DNA of 64,000 bases from Luzula sylvatica (lineage: Eukaryota; Streptophyta; Magnoliopsida; Poales; Juncaceae), in the NCBI GenBank assembly GCA_946800325.1, contig OX326959.1, forward strand, positions 37,624,908 through 37,688,907, given 5' to 3'. A model generated the notes under the pieces. The model made no database searches. It worked only from the letters and a program-made list of their open reading frames with translations, and had not been told where the DNA came from. This document shows positions 34,929 through 47,700 of this stretch, piece after piece (positions within the stretch are counted from its first letter, which is position 1; each line of letters opens with the position of its first letter). The translations under genes were made by a program, and so were the position numbers.

Positions 34929-35479
34929 AAAGAGCGAGCTCCAACCTTTTCAACTTTTTGTTAGTTAGGCCGAATTTCCGTCTTAAAAAGTTTTATGCGA
35001 AATTACCTTTTCTGGTATTCATGGTTACTCGAAAAGAATGAGTTTTCTTTTTCTATGAGGGTTATCTCAAGCGTTATTGCATCATAATTTCTTAGTCAAC
35101 CAAATCAGTACTAAAGTACATCGTTCCTATTTAGTAGAGCTGACTTTTGCAATCAATTAAGCCAAATCAGTACCAAAGTTATTGATACAAATGATATATT
35201 GACTTTAAACAATAAAAATAAAAAGTGTATATTACTATTAAAATAATATATTATCGAAAATGATATATTGATATAAAAATTACATATGGACAGTCGAATT
35301 GATATGTTTGCGTGAAAAGTGTTATTGGTGGTAGAAAACATAAACACACGGGGCGGTCTATCTCTTCTACAACCTCTTACAGGCCGAGAAACAGTGCATC
35401 ACTTCGATAGAATCTTTCAATTACCTTCTTATAACCATATCTCGCGCGAAACATCCCAACCGTTACCACACTACTGTCT
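34929..35479. other. 3' flank of the peptidase gene
   Basis: This is the likely 3' UTR followed by AT-rich DNA. A short repeat 'caaatcagtac.aaagt' occurs at about 35101 and 35163. No further gene is seen. Confidence 0.45.
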
Positions 35480-35880
35480 CTCTTTAACGACCTAAATCAA
35501 TCTCGAAACGAAGGTGTTTCTTCCACCAGTCAAACATTTGGAGTTGTAACGGATTGTTGCTGCCGTATGGGTCGAATAGACCTTGAATTTGTTGTTTTTG
35601 GGCAACTCATTAAATCCTGCAGTACTGTCGATCAAATCAAATTTGGATCTCTTTGCAAAAATAGAGATTTTGTGGAGGCCTTCAAGCTGTAATGAAATGG
35701 TATGATGAAATGATTACTAAGAAAGTTCTTATTAATGGGCATTGCAAGACGGGGGGCACGAATGGCGCCTTTGAGTTGCTTAAGAAAATGGTAAGAAAGG
35801 GGGTCGTTTTGGGTGCTTTCACACATACTAGTATGATAGATGGTTATTGCAAACAAGGTAACTTGGATATGGTTCACGGA
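35480..35880 (+). pseudogene. PPR protein fragment
   Basis: Two blocks in different frames carry text of P-class pentatricopeptide repeats. First, about 35487-35691 includes D-C-C-C-R-M-G-R-I-D-L and G-Q-L-I-K-S, ending in a stop (F-V-E-A-F-K-L then TAA). Second, 35692-35880 includes G-H-C-K-T-G and M-I-D-G-Y-C-K-Q-G-N-L-D. The wording is like the restorer-of-fertility-like subgroup. There is no intact start, no organelle transit peptide and too few repeats. It is a relic of a gene whose family edits or stabilises organelle RNAs. Confidence 0.75.
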
Positions 35881-36829
35881 GTTTCAGGTTTTCTTGCTGA
35901 TTTGAACTGGTATTTTGCTGATTTCGTAAAATCAGGTTTTTATCAGATTTTTCGATTTTATTTTTCTGTTTTTTCAATATTCCATACAATTACAATTACA
36001 TCCAAGGCGGCTGCAGCAGAGATTTGGCTGACTTCGTGCTGAAAAATCAGGTTTTTCCTGATTTTTCGTTTTTTTTTTTTGGAAAATTGTTAATGGCATG
36101 GACTCCTTCGTTCCGATTCTGGCAATGAAGATAATGGTATTGTTTTTCAGAGAATGTATAAAATGTTTTTCTCACATGTTTATCGCATGATTGACAATCA
36201 TTGTCTCTATGATGTATTACATTGTGAAAGTAATTAGATAAGATATTTCATTATTATTTGGTACCATACAATTCTTTTTCTTTGTGTATATCTATTGATC
36301 AATAATTATAGAGCACGATATTCTATATATTCTAAACAAAATGACTAGATATCCACTAAACAGTATAGCAGGGTGCCGTTTGAACAATATAGCAGGGTAT
36401 CATTTGACATGTTCTAACATATACATTGAAATGGTATAAAACCTAAAATCAATATTACAACATTGTGAATAATAAAAGAAACATCAATAATTTATCAATA
36501 ACAATAACTCGTGTAACATGACAATGAACTCGTATAAGTTAAAAGACATTATTTTTGTTACATAAATTAATATCGCAGCGTATGTCTATTATATAGTCAT
36601 AGCATCACCATAACGCCGGATTTCACAATCGACTGCAAAAAAAAGCCTGGCCGCTACGGAACGTTGCATCGCAATTTAAAACATTGATATTTACAAAAAT
36701 ATGCGCTAAAACTAGAAGAGAGTTTGAGTAATTCCCCAAACAAAGTTATCTATTTTCCATCCTCAAGGAAATTCTCAGAACTCATGATATATCGGCCCTC
36801 TAACCCTGAATTTACACAAACATATTTAA
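35881..36829. other. AT-rich intergenic DNA
   Basis: No gene is seen. 'atagcagggt' is repeated at about 36366 and 36390. Confidence 0.4.
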
Positions 36830-37630
36830 GTTAATATAATGTAACCCCGTTAATATAATGTAACCCCCTTCACAAGGGCTTGACACGTGGAAGGGGGTTG
36901 CTTTTCAATTTGGCCCCCTTTTTTTTTTCAATTTTGAGCTTCTTTTTTTTTGTTATTTTTATTTGACCTCATTTTTTCCATTTTTCGATTTTGGTCCTTT
37001 ATTTGATATTCATTTTTTTTAAGTTATTGACACGTGAAAGGGGGGTGGCTTTCAATTTAGTCTTTTTTTAATTTTGAGATTTTTTTTTGTAATTTTTATT
37101 TGACCTCAATTTTTTTTCTTTTTCGACTTTGGTCCTTTTTTTTATATCCAATTTTTTTTTTTTTTTACTTACTCATTTCACACAGGTATGTATGAAATTT
37201 TGTAGGCTTAAATTTATGCGAGTTTTCAAAGAAATTTGTTATGTGACAATTATATCCATATAAATTTTGTGAGATTTTTTTTTTGTAATTTTTTTTTTTA
37301 CCTCATTTTTTCCCCTTTTCCGATTTTGGTCCTATTTCTATTTCCAATTTTTCTTATTTTCTCATTTTGCACCGATGTGTATGAAAAACACCCGCGCAAA
37401 TGTTATTTACTCAAATTATATCAGAGAATAATATCCGTGATAGACTAATTTTATGAACCTTATGGTTTATTGACATCATGATATTTCAAAATATGTCATG
37501 ATTAAATTAATTTAGTTGAAACGCACGTGCTAATTTGCACGTGCGATAATTCTATTTAAATAAATTATATAAAAAATATGTAAAAAAAATAGGTATGTTG
37601 TCCCGCGCAATTGCGCGGGGATAAAGCTAG
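36830..37630 (+). mobile_element. Non-autonomous Helitron, copy B
   Basis: The 3' end is clear: a perfect hairpin (cccgcgcaattgcgcggg) at 37602-37619, then 'gataaag', CTAG at 37627-37630 and T as next base. The last 250 bp match copy A (minus strand) and copy C at the window end. The interior is low-complexity T-rich text with 'ttgacacgtg' and 'attttggtcct' repeated. The 5' start is only approximate. No Rep/helicase is present. Confidence 0.8.
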
Positions 37631-37718
37631 TATAAATATAAAAATATAAGAATCGAAGTAATGTTTAATTCCTTAATTAATGACAAATAAGTTGAAAAAA
37701 AGAATTATAGATTACGTG

Positions 37719-38171
37719 TCATGGAATATGCGAGCAATAAGTGATGAAATGATCGGGCCTCGTAGAAGGCTTAATTCTTTCAACTCCACCATGTTCATAT
37801 ATAACTGTATTATTTGAAATTGGTTGGCACGAATGATCTTCTAATCTATATATAACAGCCGGTCCATCTAATAAATCGGTTACAAAATAAATCGAGTTGG
37901 GTACAGTGCAAGGGAAGTCCTTGGAAGAAACCGAAAGGGTCCTCGTGGGACCCACAAACAGAGTATGATCTCCTATATTATTGACTAAGTCGAGGGTGTT
38001 GTTTTCCAGATTAACCTGGTACACTTCGACGAGGGCATTGTTGGCTATTGGAGAGAAGTACTTGCGTACTAGTAGGAGAGTCGAGTTCGATTCGACCACG
38101 TACGATCTGTACACACTGTTGTTCCGATCTGGAACCCGCCAATTAGGAGAGACTATTTCGGTTATTTTATC

Positions 38172-38209
<38 letters not shown>

Positions 38210-38906
38210 GGTGGTGTTCTAGTTCTTTCTCTTGCTCGAGATGGATTGTGCAGACAGTGCCTTGTTTATTTGTGGCACAGAATCTTCCTTGAAAGAAGAT
38301 AACATTGTACTGGAAAATGTTCAAGTGCTTAACGGGTACCCATCGTTGATCTCCTGGTTTTGAGACAATCACGGTGTTAGATTTCTCGAAGGAAATCATG
38401 ACCGTAGGGTTATGGACATCAGAGAACGAGATCGCAGCACTCACTAATGGTGGAGAGAGGGATTGATGTATGTGATTATGGCGACGGCTGCGAAAAAAGT
38501 ATTTCGATGAGGGCATGAGAGGAGGGAGATCGACTAGGAGACGAGTAAAAGGGTTGAAAAGGCGAACAATGGAGGTCTCCTCATGGAGCAAGACGAGGAG
38601 TCCATCAGCGGAGGTGAGGATGGCGTGGCCGTACAACTCAGGAAGAGAGATTTTGAGGGAGCGACCAGAGGAGAGGTTGAGGAAGCAGCGGGGAATTTTG
38701 AGATCGCCGCAATCGTCTGAGAGCATTATCCAGTGACGAGGGCGGTAGAGTGAGGCGAGGTTACCCGGGTTGGGACTGGGAGAGTAGGAGCGGAAGAGGT
38801 GGCATGCTGCACGGAAGCTAAGCAAGTCGATTGGGTCATATACGAGGACGCGTACGGAGATCAACAGGATTATGTCCAGCGGGAGCGATGGAATTTGGTT
38901 TGTCAT
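37719..38906 (-). CDS. F-box protein with DUF295 C-terminal domain
   Basis: Single exon, 395 codons. I start at the ATG at 38906 because the F-box (about residues 5-43: I-P-S-L-P-L-D-I-I...F-R-A-A-C-H-L-F-R) follows at once, as in relatives; an in-frame ATG 28 codons upstream adds only unrelated text. The rest resembles the DUF295 beta-propeller-like domain: V-R-L-F-N-P-F-T-R near 120 and a final part with V-E-V-Y-Q-V-N and N-S-I-Y-F-V-T-D-L-L. F-box proteins are substrate receptors of SCF ubiquitin ligases; DUF295 members are a fast-evolving, often tandem family of mostly unknown targets. A run of 13 glutamines (residues 233-245), all CAA codons, interrupts the propeller. The stop is 89 bp from the end of Helitron B, so its 3' UTR may include transposon sequence. 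The frame is intact. Confidence 0.85.
38172..38210 (-). repeat. Coding (CAA)13 microsatellite
   Basis: Thirteen pure CAA codons encode the polyglutamine run of the F-box protein, preceded by two histidine codons. Confidence 0.97.
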
Positions 38907-39734
38907 GTTTACGGACCAGGCAACAGTACAACTTATTTTGAGTTGTGTTTGGAGCGAGAACTTTTCAAAAAGAAAATTTCCAAAAACCACAAAACTTCAG
39001 AATTATTGTTTTCGATGAAGACTAAGAAATCTATGTTCTTTTTCTCGTTCATTATTATTTCCGTAAATTAACACAATTTATATAGGGCTTGTTGATTGTT
39101 GTATTGTTCATTCTTGCAGTTGAGTTGGCATTATGAAAAATGGTCCGAAACGGTTAAAAACCGGAAATGATGACTGAACGAACTATTTTTAGCAAAATTT
39201 TTCCAAACAATGGTCAAATGTTCTTTTTTTTAAGTTTATTAGATGCTTTTAGTTTTTGACTCAAAAATCGTTTTAAACACTATTATTATCCGTTTTTTTT
39301 CCATCTGATGACTTGGACTTAAAAGATTATAATTATTTTTTGGGTCATGTTTTTTTCTAACACGTGGCCCATGTTTCTTCTCACCAGTTAAGTTGCACGA
39401 TCACTCATTTTCTATGTTGCAATAATTATTATTTTAATATATTTATATTATATATAATTAATAAATTAATATTATTTTTAAATTAAATATCATGACAACA
39501 AATAAAATTAACCAAACAATACAATTAACATATATAATATCTTAAACTTATTCTAAAGATATCCTAAAACTAATCTAGAAATATCTTATATAATTTATTT
39601 AAACATATTACGAACCAAAATACATAATTGATCGAATTATCCTAAATGGAATATCTCAATCTTATTCTAAGAGTATCTCAATCGTATCTCCGTCATATCC
39701 GAAAAAATAAATAATAAAATATTCGGATACTTCT
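38907..39734. other. Upstream DNA of the F-box gene
   Basis: This is the presumed promoter and AT-rich DNA. No other gene is seen. 'tttatatagg' near 39078 is a possible TATA-like element but was not assigned. Confidence 0.4.
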
Positions 39735-42700
39735 ATACTTAATTTTCATGTTATTCTAAAAAGAACTCCAAAATTGAAGACTAACACATTTAACTTTCTA
39801 TTATTTTTTTTTTAAAATGAAAAAAATTGCAAGTATAACCCTTTCGAAAAATTCAATTATCATATTTTTCTAATAAATTCCAAAATAAAAGTCTAAAACG
39901 AACAAAATACTTCATTTTGATGTTTACTTAAAAGAAACTCCAAAATTGAAAACTCAGAGACTTGCGAATTTGTATTTCTTTTCTATTTTTTTTTTGGAGA
40001 AATACAAAAAGTGAAGTCTTCAAAATTATCAATGATCAATTATCATGTTTTGCCATACAAATCCAAGATTTATGTATAGAACGAACAAAATACTTAGCTT
40101 TCCTATTTTTCTAAAAGAACTTCAAAATTGAAGACTAACACATGCGAATAACTATTACATTTTTCAAATTTTCTTAAAGAAATGCAAATGCCAAATCTAA
40201 CACCTTAAAAAAACTCAATTATTATATTTTCCTAATAAATGCCAAAATTGATGTCCGAAAAGAACAAAATACTTAATTTTCATGTTTTCCTCATAAAAAA
40301 ACTCCAAAATTTGAAGACTAACACATGCGAATTTATATTTTTTTAAATTTGTGTGCAAAAATACAAATAATTAAGTCCAACACCTTAACACATATTAATT
40401 ATCATATTTTATAAAATAATTCCAAGATTTATGTATAGGACGAGCAAAATACTTAATTTTTCTATTTTCCTAAAAGGTCTCCAAAATTGAAGACTCACAC
40501 ATTTGAATTACTACTACATTTTTCAATTTTTTTTAAAGAAATGAAAAATGTGAAGTCTAACATTTGAAAAAAACTCAATTATCATATTTTCCTAATAAAT
40601 GCCAAAATTGATGTACGAAAAGAACAAAATACTTAATTTTCATGTTTTTCTCATAAAAAACTCCAAAATTGAAGACTAACACATGCGAATATATATATTT
40701 TTCAATTTGAGTGCAGAAATGCAAAGAATGAAGTCCAACACCCTAACACATATTAATTATCATATTTTCCAAAACAATTCCAAGATTTATGTACAGAACG
40801 AGCAAAATACTTAGTCTTCCTATTTTCCTAAAAGAACTCCAAATTGAAGACTAACACATTTGAATTACTATTACATTTTCCAATTTTTTTCATCTTTTCG
40901 ACATAGTTTCCTAATAAATGCCAAAATTGATGTTTGAAACGAACAAAAAACTTATTTTCATCTTTTCGACATAAAAAATTTTCAAAATTGAAGACTAACA
41001 CATGCAAATTTCTACCCTTTTAAAATGTTTTGTAGAAATGCAAAACCTTTAAAAATATTAGTCAAATTTCTACCCAAAGTGAAGTCTGACACCTTTAAAA
41101 ACCTTAATTATTATATTAGTCTAATAAATACGAAAATTGATGTGTAAAACGAACAAAATACCTAATTTTCTTATTTTACAAAAAAAAAACTCCAAAATTG
41201 AAGACCAACGCATGCTAATTTCTATTTTTTAAATTGTTTTGCAAAAATGCAAAAAGTGAAGTCTAACATCTTCAAAAACATCAATTATCTTAGTTTTCAA
41301 AATAATTCAAAGATTTCTGTCTAAAACGAGCAAAATAATTAATTTTCATGATTTTCTAAAGAAACTCCAAAATTGAAGACTAACACATGCTAATTCATTT
41401 TCAAAATAATTCCAATATTTGTGTCTAAAACAAGCAAAATACTTAATTTTCATTTGTTTCTAAAAGAACTCCATAATTGAAGACTAGTACATGCCAATTT
41501 GTGTTAACTTTTACAAAAAAATTTGAAAAATGCAAAACGTCAAGTCTGACACCTTTAAAAAACTCAATTATCATATTAGTCTTATACTACCAAAATGAAT
41601 GTCTAAAACGAACAAAATACCTAATTATCACATTTCACTAAAAAAACTCCAAAATTGAAGACTAACACATGCTAATTTTCTATTTTTTTAAATATTTATG
41701 CAAAAAAACAATAAGTCAAGTTTAACACCTTCAAAAATATCAGTTATCATGTTTTTCAAAATAATTCCATGATTTATGTCTAGAATGAGCAAAATAGTTC
41801 ATTCTCCCGTTTTTCTGAATGAACTCCAAAATTGAAGACTAAGTCATGCGTATTTCTATTACTTTTGTTTAAAAACAAAGGAAGAATGCAAAAAGTGAAG
41901 TCCAACACCTTTAAAAACTCAATTATCACATTTTTCTAATAAATATCAAAATTGATGTATAAAACAAACAAAATACTTAATTTTCATGTTTTCGTAAAAA
42001 AAAACCACCAAGATTGAAGACTAACACATGCGAATTTCTATTTTGTTGAATGTTTTTTTAGAAATGCAAAAAGTGAAGTCTAACACCATAAAAAATATCA
42101 ATTATAATATTTTTCAAAACAATTTCAAGATTTATGTCGAGAACGAGCAAAATATTCAATTTTCATGTGTTTCTAAAAGAACTCCAAAATTGAAGACTAA
42201 TACATGCGAATTTCTATTACATTTGTTTGACCCAAAAAAAAAAAAAAAAAAAAAAGCAAAAAGTATAGTCTAACACTATCAAAAAATTCAATAATTATAT
42301 TTCCCTAATAAAGGCCGAAATTGATATTTGAAATGAACGAAATACTAAATTTTCATGTTTTTCTAAAAAAAATCTCAAATTGAAGACTGACACATGCGAA
42401 TTTCAATTTTCTTTTTAATTTGTTTGCAAAAATGCAAAAATTGAAGTCCAAAACCTTAAAAAATAACCATGATAATATTTTCATAAACAATTCCAAGATT
42501 TCCCTCCAGAATGAACAAAATACTTAATTTTCCTATTTTCTAAAAGAACTCCAAAGTAGAAGACTAACATGTGCGAATTTCTATTTTGTTGTTTTTTTTT
42601 GTAAAAATGCAAAAGTAAAGTCTAACATCATAAAAAAATATATATTATCATATTTTTAAAAACAATTTCAAGATGACTTTCTAGAACGAGCAAAATATTC

Positions 42701-44700
42701 AATTTTCATGTGTTTCTAAAAGAACTCCAAAATTGAAGACTAACACATGCAAATTTCTATTGCATTTTTAACAGAAAATTAATTTGTTTCTTCCAAAAGT
42801 AAAGTCTTACAACATAAAAAAAATCCAATTATCACATTTTCCTAATAAATGTTTAATTCTCCTGTTTTCCTAGAAAAACTCACAAATTGAAGACTAACAA
42901 ATGTGATTTTCTATATTTTTTTTCAATTTATTTGCAAAAAATGCAAAAAATGAAGTGCAACACCTTAAAAAGTATCAATTATCATATGTTCATAAACAAT
43001 TCCAAGGGTTCTCTCTAGAACGAGCAGAATACTCAGTATTCCTATTTTTATAAAAGAACTCCATAATTAAAGACTAACACATGCGAATTACAATTTTCAA
43101 AAGAAATCTAAAAAAATGTAAAATGTGAAGTCTAACACCTTAAAAAAACTCAATTATCATATTTTACTAATAAATACCAAAATTGATGTCAGAAAGGAAC
43201 AAAATATTTAATTTTCCTGTTTTCTTAAAAAAAACTCATGGAATAAAGACTAACACATGCAAAATTATATTTTTTTTCATTTTTTTTGCAAAAATGTTAA
43301 AAGTGAAGTCCAAGACCTTACAAATTATCAATTATCATATTTTTCAAAACAATTCCAAGATTTCTGTCTAGAACGACAAAATATTTAATTTTCATGTGTT
43401 TCTATAAGAACTCCAAAACTGAAGACTAACACATGCGGATTTCTGTTGCTTTTTAAAAAAAGAAAATTAAAAAAAATGCAAAAAGTGCAGTCTAATATCT
43501 TACAAAACTTCAAATATCATATTTTCGTAATAAATGCCAAACTTGATGTCTAAAATGAACAAAACACTCAACTTCGATGTTTTCCTTAAAAAAACTCTAA
43601 AATTGAAGACTAACACGTGTAATCTCTATTTTTTTTTGAATATTTTGCAATAATGCAAAAAATGAAGTCTAACACCTTCGAAAGTATCAATTATTATATT
43701 TTTCAAAACAAATCCATTATATATGTCTACAACGAGTAACATACTTAATTTTTATATATTTCTAGACTTCAAAATTAAAGACTAACACATGCCAATTTAT
43801 ATTACTTTTTTTTTTTAATTTGAAAAAATGTAAAAATTGATGTCTAACACCTTAAAAAAACTCAATTATCCTATTCTCTAATTAATGCCAAAATTTATGT
43901 CTAAAACGAATAAAATACTTAGTTTTTCGTGTTTCCAAAAAAAAATCCAAAATTGAAGATAAACACATGCGGATTTCTACCTTTTTAAAATGTTCTATAG
44001 AAATGCAAAAATTGAAAGTGTAAGACCTTTGAAATTGTCAATGATCACATTTTTCAAAATAATTCCAAAATTTCTTTCAAGAACGACCAAAAGAATTAAT
44101 TTTCATTTGTTTTTAAAAGAACACCGAAATTGAAGACTAACACATGCAGATTTTGTATTACTTTTTACAAACAATTTAAAAAAAAATGCAAAAAGTGAAT
44201 TCTGACGCCTTTAAAAAACTCAATTATCATATTAGTCTAATAAATGCCAAAATTGATGTCTAAAACGAATAAAAGCTAATTTTCATATTTTACTAAAAAA
44301 AACTCAAAAAATGAAGAGTAACAGATGCTAATTTCTATTTTATATATGTTTCTGAAAAAAAAATGCAAAAAGTGAATTCTAATACCTTTAAAAATATCAA
44401 TTATCGTATATTACAAAACAATCCCATTATTTCTTTCTTGAACGAGCAAAATATTACATTCCCATGTATTTCTAAATGAACCCCGAAAGTGAAGACAAAC
44501 ACATGCGAATTATCATAAATGCTAAAAACAATTAAAAACAATTCAAATTCAAAGAAGATTATTTTCCGAAAGTGGAGACTATTTTCATAAATGCTAAAAG
44601 TGAAGTTCAAAACCTCACAAAGTATCAATTATCATATTTTTCCAAACTATTTAAAGATTTCTGTCTAGAACGACAAAAAATATTTAATATTCATGTGTTT
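39735..44700 (+). repeat. Satellite array, left arm (about 28 monomers of about 176 bp)
   Basis: Monomers carry, in order, 'ctccaaaattgaagactaac', 'acatgcgaatttctatt', 'gcaaaaagtgaagtctaaca', 'caattatcatattttcctaa' and 'aaaacgaacaaaatacttaa'. Spacing of the 'gaagactaacacatg' phrase is about 160-190 bp. Monomers are quite diverged, and two forms alternate in places, one with 'taataaatgccaaaattgatgt' and one with 'aaacaattccaagatttatg' in the same position. No coding potential is seen. All monomers point the same way up to the switch near 44700. Confidence 0.95.
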
Positions 44701-47700
44701 ATGATATTTTGGAAGGTGTTAGACTTCATTTTTTAATTTTTACAAAAAAAAAAATGGAAAGATAGGAATTTGAATATGTTAGTCTTCAATAACGGAATTT
44801 TTTGAGAAAAATATGAAAATTAAGTATTTTGTTCATACTAGAGAACTATTTTGGCCTTTTCAAGAAAAAATTGATAATTGATATTTTTTAAGGTGTTAGA
44901 TATCAGTTTTTAAATTTTTGCTATAAAATGGGAAAATAGGAATTTATATGTCCTAGTCGTCAATAACAAAGTTTTTTGAGAAAAACGTGACAAATGAAGT
45001 ATTTTTCTCATTTTAGAGAACTATTTTGGCATTTTTAGAAAAAAATTATAATTGATATTTTGGAAGGTATTAGACTTCGGTTTTTTTTATTTTTTCAAAA
45101 ATTTGGAAGAAATTGAAATGTGCATGTCTTAGTCTTCAATCACGAAGTTTTTGCAAATAAACATGGAAAATGAAGTATTTTTCTCATTTTAGAGAACTAT
45201 TTTGGCATTTTTAGAAAAAAAATTATATTTGATATTTTGAAGGTGTTAGTCTTTGGTCTTTTAATTTCTGAAATTTTTTGGAAGAAATGGAAGTTTGCAT
45301 GTTTTAGTCTTCAATCACGAAGTTTTTAGAGAAAAAAATGAAAAATGAAGTATTTTGCTCATTTTAGGGAACTAATTTGGCCTATTTTAGAAAAATATGA
45401 TAATTGGAATTTTTTAATGTGGTTAGACTTCAGTTTTTTTTATTTTTGCAAAAAATGAAAAAAATAAGAATTTGAATGTGTTATTCTTCAATAAACGAGT
45501 TTTTTTGTGAAAAACTTTAGTTTTACTATTTTTGTAAAAAATTGGAAGAAATGGAAATTTGTTTGTGTTAGTCTTCAATCACCAAGTTTTTTGAGAAAAA
45601 CATGAAAAATGAAATATTTTGCCAATTTTAGAGAACTAATTTGTCCTATTTTAGAAAAATATGATAATTGCTATTTTTGTAGGTGTTAGACTTCAGTTTT
45701 TTAATTTTTGCCAAAAAAAATGGAAGAAATAGGAATTTGAATGTGTTAGTCTTCAATTACGGAGTTTTTGAGAAAAACATGAAACATGGTGTATTTTGCC
45801 CATTTTAGAGAACTAATTTGTCCTATTTTACAAAAAAAATTATAATTAATATTTTTGAAGGTGTTAGACTTCAGTTTTTTTATTTTTGCAAAAAATGGAA
45901 AAATAGGAATTTGAATGTGCTAGTCTTCAATAACGGAGTTTTTTGAGAAAAACATGAAAATTAAGTATTTTGTTCATCTTGGAGAACTATTTTGGCCTTT
46001 TCTAGAAAAAATGATAATTGATATTTTTTAAGGTGTTAGACTTCAGTTTTTGATTTTTTGCAAAACAATGGGAGAAATAGAAATTTGCATGTGTTAAGTT
46101 TTTTGAGAAAAACTTGAAAATGAACTATTTTTCCCATTTTAGAGAACTAGTTTGGCCTATTTTAGAAAAAATATGATAATTGATAATTTTGAAGGTGTTA
46201 GACTTGAGTTTTTTAATTTTTTGCTAAAAATGGAAGAAATAGGAATTTGAATGTGTTAGTCTTCATTCACGGAGTTGTTTGAGAAAAACATGAAAAATGA
46301 AGTATTTTGCTCACTTTAGAGAACTAATTTAGCCTATTTTAGAAAAATATGATAATTAATATTTTTGAAGGTGGTAGACCTCAGTTTTTTAATTTTTGCA
46401 AGAAAATGGAAAAAATAGGAATTTGAATGTGCTAGTCTTTAATAACAGAATTATTTTGAGACAAACATGAAAATTAAGTATTTTGCTCATATTAGAGAAC
46501 TATTTTGGCCTTTTCTAGAAAAAAAATGATAATTGATATTTTTTAAGGTGCTAGACTTCAGTTTTTGAATTTTTGCAAAACAAAATGGGAGAAATAGAAA
46601 TGTGCATGTGTTAGTCTTCAATCATGAAGTTTTTTGTGAGAAACATGAGAAATGAAATATTATGCTCAATTTTGAGAACAAATTTGGCCTATTTTAGAAA
46701 ATTATGATAATTTATATTTTTGAAGGTGTTAGACTTCAGTTTTTTAATTTTTGCAAAATAATGGGAAAAAATAGGAATTTGAATGTGCTAGTCTTCAATC
46801 ACGGAGTTTTTTTGATAAAAACATCAAAATTAAGTATTTTGTTCTTATTAGAGAACTATTTTCGCCTTTTCTAGAAAAAATGATAATTGATATTTTTTAA
46901 GGTGTTAGAATTTAATTTTTGAATTTTTGCAAAAAAATGGGAGAATTAGAAATGTGCATGTGTTAGTCTTCAATAACGACGTTTTTTTGACAAAAACATG
47001 AAAAATAAAGTATTTTGCTCATTTTAGAGAACTAATTTGGCCTGTTTAAAAAAATATGATAATTGATATTTTTAAAGGTGTTAGACATCAGTTTTTAAAT
47101 TTTTGCTAAAAAATGGAAAAATAGGAATTTCTATATCTTAGTCTTCGATCACGAAGTTTTTTGAGAAAAACATGAAAAGTGAAGTATTTTTCTCATTTTA
47201 GAGAACAATTTTGGCATTTTTAGAAAAAAATTATAAATTCATATTTTGGAAGGTGTTAGAGTTCGGTTTTTTAATTTCTGCAAAATTTGGAAGAAATAGA
47301 AATGTGCATGTCTTAGTCTTCAATCACGAAGATTTTTGAGAAAACATGACAAATGAATATTTTTCTCAATTTAGAGAACTATTTTGGCATTTTTAGAAAA
47401 AAAAATTATAATTGATATTTCGAAGGTGTTAGACTTCGGTTTTTTTATATTTGTAAAAATAGGAAGAAATGGAAATTTGCATGTGTTAGTCTTCCATCAC
47501 CAAGTTTTTTGAGAAAAACATGAAGAATAAAGTATTTTGCTATTTTTAGAGAACTAATTTGTCCTATTTTAGAAAAATATGATAATTGATATTTTTGAAG
47601 GTGTTAGACTTTAGTTTTTTTATTTTCGCAAAAACAATGGAAGAAATAGTAATTTGAATGTGTTAGTCTTCAAATCACGGAGTTTTTTGAGAAAAACATG

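Noticed and set aside
38799..39071. Plus-strand open frames antisense to the F-box gene and its promoter
   Set aside because: They are shadows of the minus-strand coding sequence with no recognisable domain.
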